Assembly (NCBI GenBank): GCA_005879065.1
Contig: VBLU01000081.1
Coordinates: 1 to 14,587, forward strand
Direction of reading: 5' to 3'
DNA length: 14,587 nucleotides
From: Methanobacteriota archaeon
GTDB lineage: Archaea; Thermoplasmatota; Thermoplasmata; RBG-16-68-12
Numbering within the stretch: position 1 is the first letter of the stretch; the number at the start of each line of letters is the position of its first letter. Position numbers and translations under genes: made by a program. Under the pieces are notes generated by a model. The model was not told where the DNA came from. It was given only the letters and a program-made list of their open reading frames with translations, and searched no databases. This document shows, one piece after another, positions 12,831-14,587 of this stretch.

Positions 12831-13229
12831 TCACCGATACTGCCCGCACGTGGGACAATACCACCGCTGGTACTGGGGGTACCACATCATGGGTCGGCCG
12901 CAGACCGGACAGGCGGCCGGGACCGGCGGCGCTTGCGCGGGGGCGTACCCGGGCACGTAGCCGGCGTACCCTGGGGTCATTCCACCTCCGATCGGATGGC
13001 TTTCGCGGATGATCAGGTAGAGGACGACCACGATCACGAAGCCGACGACCGTCCCGAGGAGCGTCGCGATGATGAGGAAGATGAGCCAGAGCGTCGCATC
13101 CATGCGACGGCGCTGGGCATCCTGATACATCCAGAGCGCGCCGACCAAGAGGGCGATGACGCCCACCGCGCAGAGGGCGAGGACGATGAAAATCCATCCC
13201 TCGAAGAACACCTGGAACGCGCCGTTCAT
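12831..13229 (-). CDS. Membrane-anchored zinc-ribbon protein
   Basis: The 132-residue protein has two membrane helices (about 11-33 and 46-74) joined by a short loop, Y-Q-D-A-Q-R-R-R-M-D-A-T-L-W. This loop resembles the Y-x-D-A-x-x-R-x-M-x-A pattern of small two-helix membrane proteins. A flexible Gly/Pro/Tyr linker (80-105) leads to a C-terminal zinc ribbon with C107-x2-C110 and C125-x2-C128, ending C-P-T-C-G-Q-Y-R. By topology, either both ends or neither end faces the cytoplasm. I do not recognise a named family and function is unknown. The ATG at 13229 has a good Shine-Dalgarno AGGAGG (13235-13240). The small zinc-ribbon gene upstream may be in the same transcript. Confidence 0.85.
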   Translation of the reverse strand: MNGAFQVFFEGWIFIVLALCAVGVIALLVGALWMYQDAQRRRMDATLWLIFLIIATLLGTVVGFVIVVVLYLIIRESHPIGGGMTPGYAGYVPGYAPAQAPPVPAACPVCGRPMMWYPQYQRWYCPTCGQYR

Positions 13230-13299
13230 CCGAGCCTCCTAGGGCGAACGCGTCTCTCGCTATTTCATGGTTGTCCGGGGATGCGCACCCGAGCGAACG

Positions 13300-13485
13300 T
13301 CACGCCTTCGAGAGGGGCATCTTCCGCGTCGTGCTGTCCGAGTTCGCCCCGCTCACCGGCGTATTGCTCACCGTGTCCTTGAACCCGCAATGTTCGCACT
13401 CGATCCAGATGCGGGCCGAGAGGTAGTACCAGTTCCACGTCCGCTTCCCGCAGTTGGGGCAGGTCTCCGGGTGGGAGGGGCGCAT
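13300..13485 (-). CDS. Small zinc-ribbon protein
   Basis: The 61-residue protein has C9-P-N-C12-G and C30-E-H-C33-G, a CxxC-17-CxxC zinc ribbon filling its first half. Between the pairs is an aromatic stretch, W-N-W-Y-Y-L-S-A-R-I-W-I-E. The last 25 residues are Ser/Thr-rich and probably disordered. The start is the ATG at 13485; a GTG three nt upstream is equally possible. Such single zinc ribbons are common in archaea and often of unknown role. It lies 45 nt after the HtrA-like protease gene and 70 nt before the membrane zinc-ribbon gene, all on the same strand. Confidence 0.75.
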   Translation of the reverse strand: MRPSHPETCPNCGKRTWNWYYLSARIWIECEHCGFKDTVSNTPVSGANSDSTTRKMPLSKA

Positions 13486-13530
13486 CACGTGGCGCCCATC
13501 GTGCTGCCCGCTTTCAATCTGTCGGAGTCG

Positions 13531-14469
13531 CTACCACGGCCGCGCACCAAGGGTCGCCTTGACGTGGACCCTTTGTCCTCGTCGTTCCGCCTCGATCTCG
13601 ATCGAATCGCCGATCGTCCGCTCGCGGAGCGCCTCGACTAGATCGGCGACCCCGGTCAAGGGCTTTCCTGCGATCGACGTGACCACGTCACCCACTTGGA
13701 GTCCCGCACCTTCCGCGGGAGAACCCGGTGTGATTTCCGCGGCGAACACGCCATGGCGGCTCTCGATCCCATAGTAGGCGGCCAGACGCCGGTCGACATC
13801 GTATCCACCTATGCCGAGCCACGGCCTTTGGACGTGTCCGTGCGCCACAATCTCGCGGGCTGCCGCGAGGGCGGCATTGATCGGGATGGCGAAGCCGATT
13901 CCCTCCGCGTACGGAATCGTCGCCGTGTTGATCGCCACGACGCGACCACGCAGGTCCACGAGAGGACCGCCGCTGTTCCCGGGGTTCACGGCCGCATCCG
14001 TCTGGATGACCGGGATCCCGTCCCCCGGGCCGCGACCCAGATGCCGACGCAGCGAGCTCACGACGCCCGAAGTGACCGTCGGACCTCCCGGGAGACCCAA
14101 CGGATTTCCGATCGCCAGGACCGGCTGGCCCACCTTGAGCTCGTCCGAATTGGCGTAGTCCGCGGCTCGGAATTCCTTCCCGTCGACCCGCACGACCGCG
14201 ATGTCCGTTTCCTCGTCCCCGCCGACGACCGCCCCGCTGAGGACGCGACCGTCCGCGAAGGTGACGATCACTTTTTCGGCGCCATCGACGACGTGGTGCG
14301 TGGTGAGGATGTGTCCCTTGTCGTCAAGGATCACGCCTGACCCGAATCCGCGGCGCGGCCACTGCCCCCACGGAGGTCCGTAGGGCCTCTGCGCCGTGCT
14401 CACGTTCACCGTGCTCGCCCCCGCCCGCTCGACCGCCTGAATGTATGCGTTCTGCAAATCTGCCAACAT
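13531..14469 (-). CDS. HtrA/DegP-like serine protease with one PDZ domain
   Basis: The 312-residue protein is a trypsin-fold HtrA protease. The catalytic triad can be read as H59 (L-T-T-H-H-V-V-D-G), D89 (E-E-T-D-I-A-V-V-R-V) and S166 (V-N-P-G-N-S-G-G-P-L). G-F-G-S-G-V-I-L-D near 41-49 opens the first barrel, and A-I-G-N-P-L-G-L-P is the usual structural loop. A single PDZ domain occupies about 218-305, including G-S-P-A-E-G-A-G-L-Q-V-G-D-V-V. HtrA proteases degrade or refold damaged proteins. No signal peptide or membrane helix is seen, so a cytoplasmic location is likely. The ATG at 14469 is chosen because a TATA-like box lies about 28 nt away and the frame before it is a poor N-terminus; the longer frame reaches 14550. 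Confidence 0.92.
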   Translation of the reverse strand: MLADLQNAYIQAVERAGASTVNVSTAQRPYGPPWGQWPRRGFGSGVILDDKGHILTTHHVVDGAEKVIVTFADGRVLSGAVVGGDEETDIAVVRVDGKEFRAADYANSDELKVGQPVLAIGNPLGLPGGPTVTSGVVSSLRRHLGRGPGDGIPVIQTDAAVNPGNSGGPLVDLRGRVVAINTATIPYAEGIGFAIPINAALAAAREIVAHGHVQRPWLGIGGYDVDRRLAAYYGIESRHGVFAAEITPGSPAEGAGLQVGDVVTSIAGKPLTGVADLVEALRERTIGDSIEIEAERRGQRVHVKATLGARPW

Positions 14470-14492
14470 GGCCCACGACAAAGCCTCGGCGG

Positions 14493-14500
14493 CGTATGTT
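14493..14500 (-). promoter_or_regulatory. TATA-like box of the HtrA-like gene
   Basis: AACATACG on the minus strand is centred about 28 nt before the ATG at 14469, giving a leaderless or near-leaderless transcript. The match to a TATA consensus is weak. Confidence 0.35.
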
Positions 14501-14587
14501 GAGCGAGTTCTTTGCGGCGTGGTCACACGAGAGGGGGGCCGACGGAACACGATTCGGTCGATCCTGCCCGCGACAACATGGAAAGGC

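Noticed and set aside
14470..14587. Right edge, including an ATG at 14579 on the + strand
   Set aside because: Only three codons are visible after the ATG and no convincing promoter precedes it, so a gene leaving the window cannot be supported.
1..14587. tRNA, rRNA, CRISPR, insertion sequence or integration site
   Set aside because: No cloverleaf with a T-loop, no regularly spaced repeats, no transposase or integrase frame and no long terminal repeats were seen by eye. A tRNAscan or repeat search could still find weak cases.

Overview
The window is GC-rich DNA from an archaeon. This follows from a set of archaeal information-processing genes: Pus10 tRNA pseudouridine synthase, ribosomal protein eL21, RNA polymerase subunit Rpo4, a DUF655 protein, an Nre DNA-repair protein, Alba and Sec61-beta. 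AT-rich TATA-like boxes lie about 26-30 bases upstream of several start codons, which is the geometry of archaeal leaderless mRNAs. Genes inside operons instead carry Shine-Dalgarno sequences. The mix of this core with bacterial-type accessory enzymes and high GC suggests an uncultivated Thermoplasmatota-like euryarchaeon, but the lineage is inference. No tRNA, rRNA, CRISPR array, insertion sequence or prophage was seen.

Left part (1-4733). A pirin-family gene enters from the left edge and is followed on the + strand by a possible 41-residue ORF and an AHSA1/SRPBCC protein. A DUF2269-like membrane protein (-) and a DUF2277 protein (+) diverge from each other. Next are a catabolic-type acetolactate synthase (-), a very small arginine-rich protein gene with an archaeal promoter in ideal position (-), and an unrecognised membrane protein (-).

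Middle (4823-8422). Nre, Nudix hydrolase, GNAT acetyltransferase and NIPSNAP genes form a closely spaced minus-strand run, with the last two overlapping in GTGA. Divergent from nre is a winged-helix regulator that ends in two related helical repeats.

Core cluster (8419-12724). pus10, rpl21e, rpo4 and DUF655 form a compact minus-strand operon for ribosome, RNA polymerase and tRNA modification functions. The first gene appears leaderless and the later ones use Shine-Dalgarno sites. Upstream lie a TauE/SafE transporter with a DUF1634 partner (-) and Alba (-). Sec61-beta (+), only 54 residues long, is divergent from Alba.

Right part (12831-14587). Two small zinc-ribbon proteins, one of them membrane-anchored, precede an HtrA-type serine protease that has one PDZ domain and no visible signal peptide. 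All three are on the minus strand.

Most interesting: the 33-residue arginine-rich gene at 4089-4190, the Asn-to-Arg change at the Mg-ThDP ligand position of the acetolactate synthase, and the regulator with duplicated helical repeats opposite nre.
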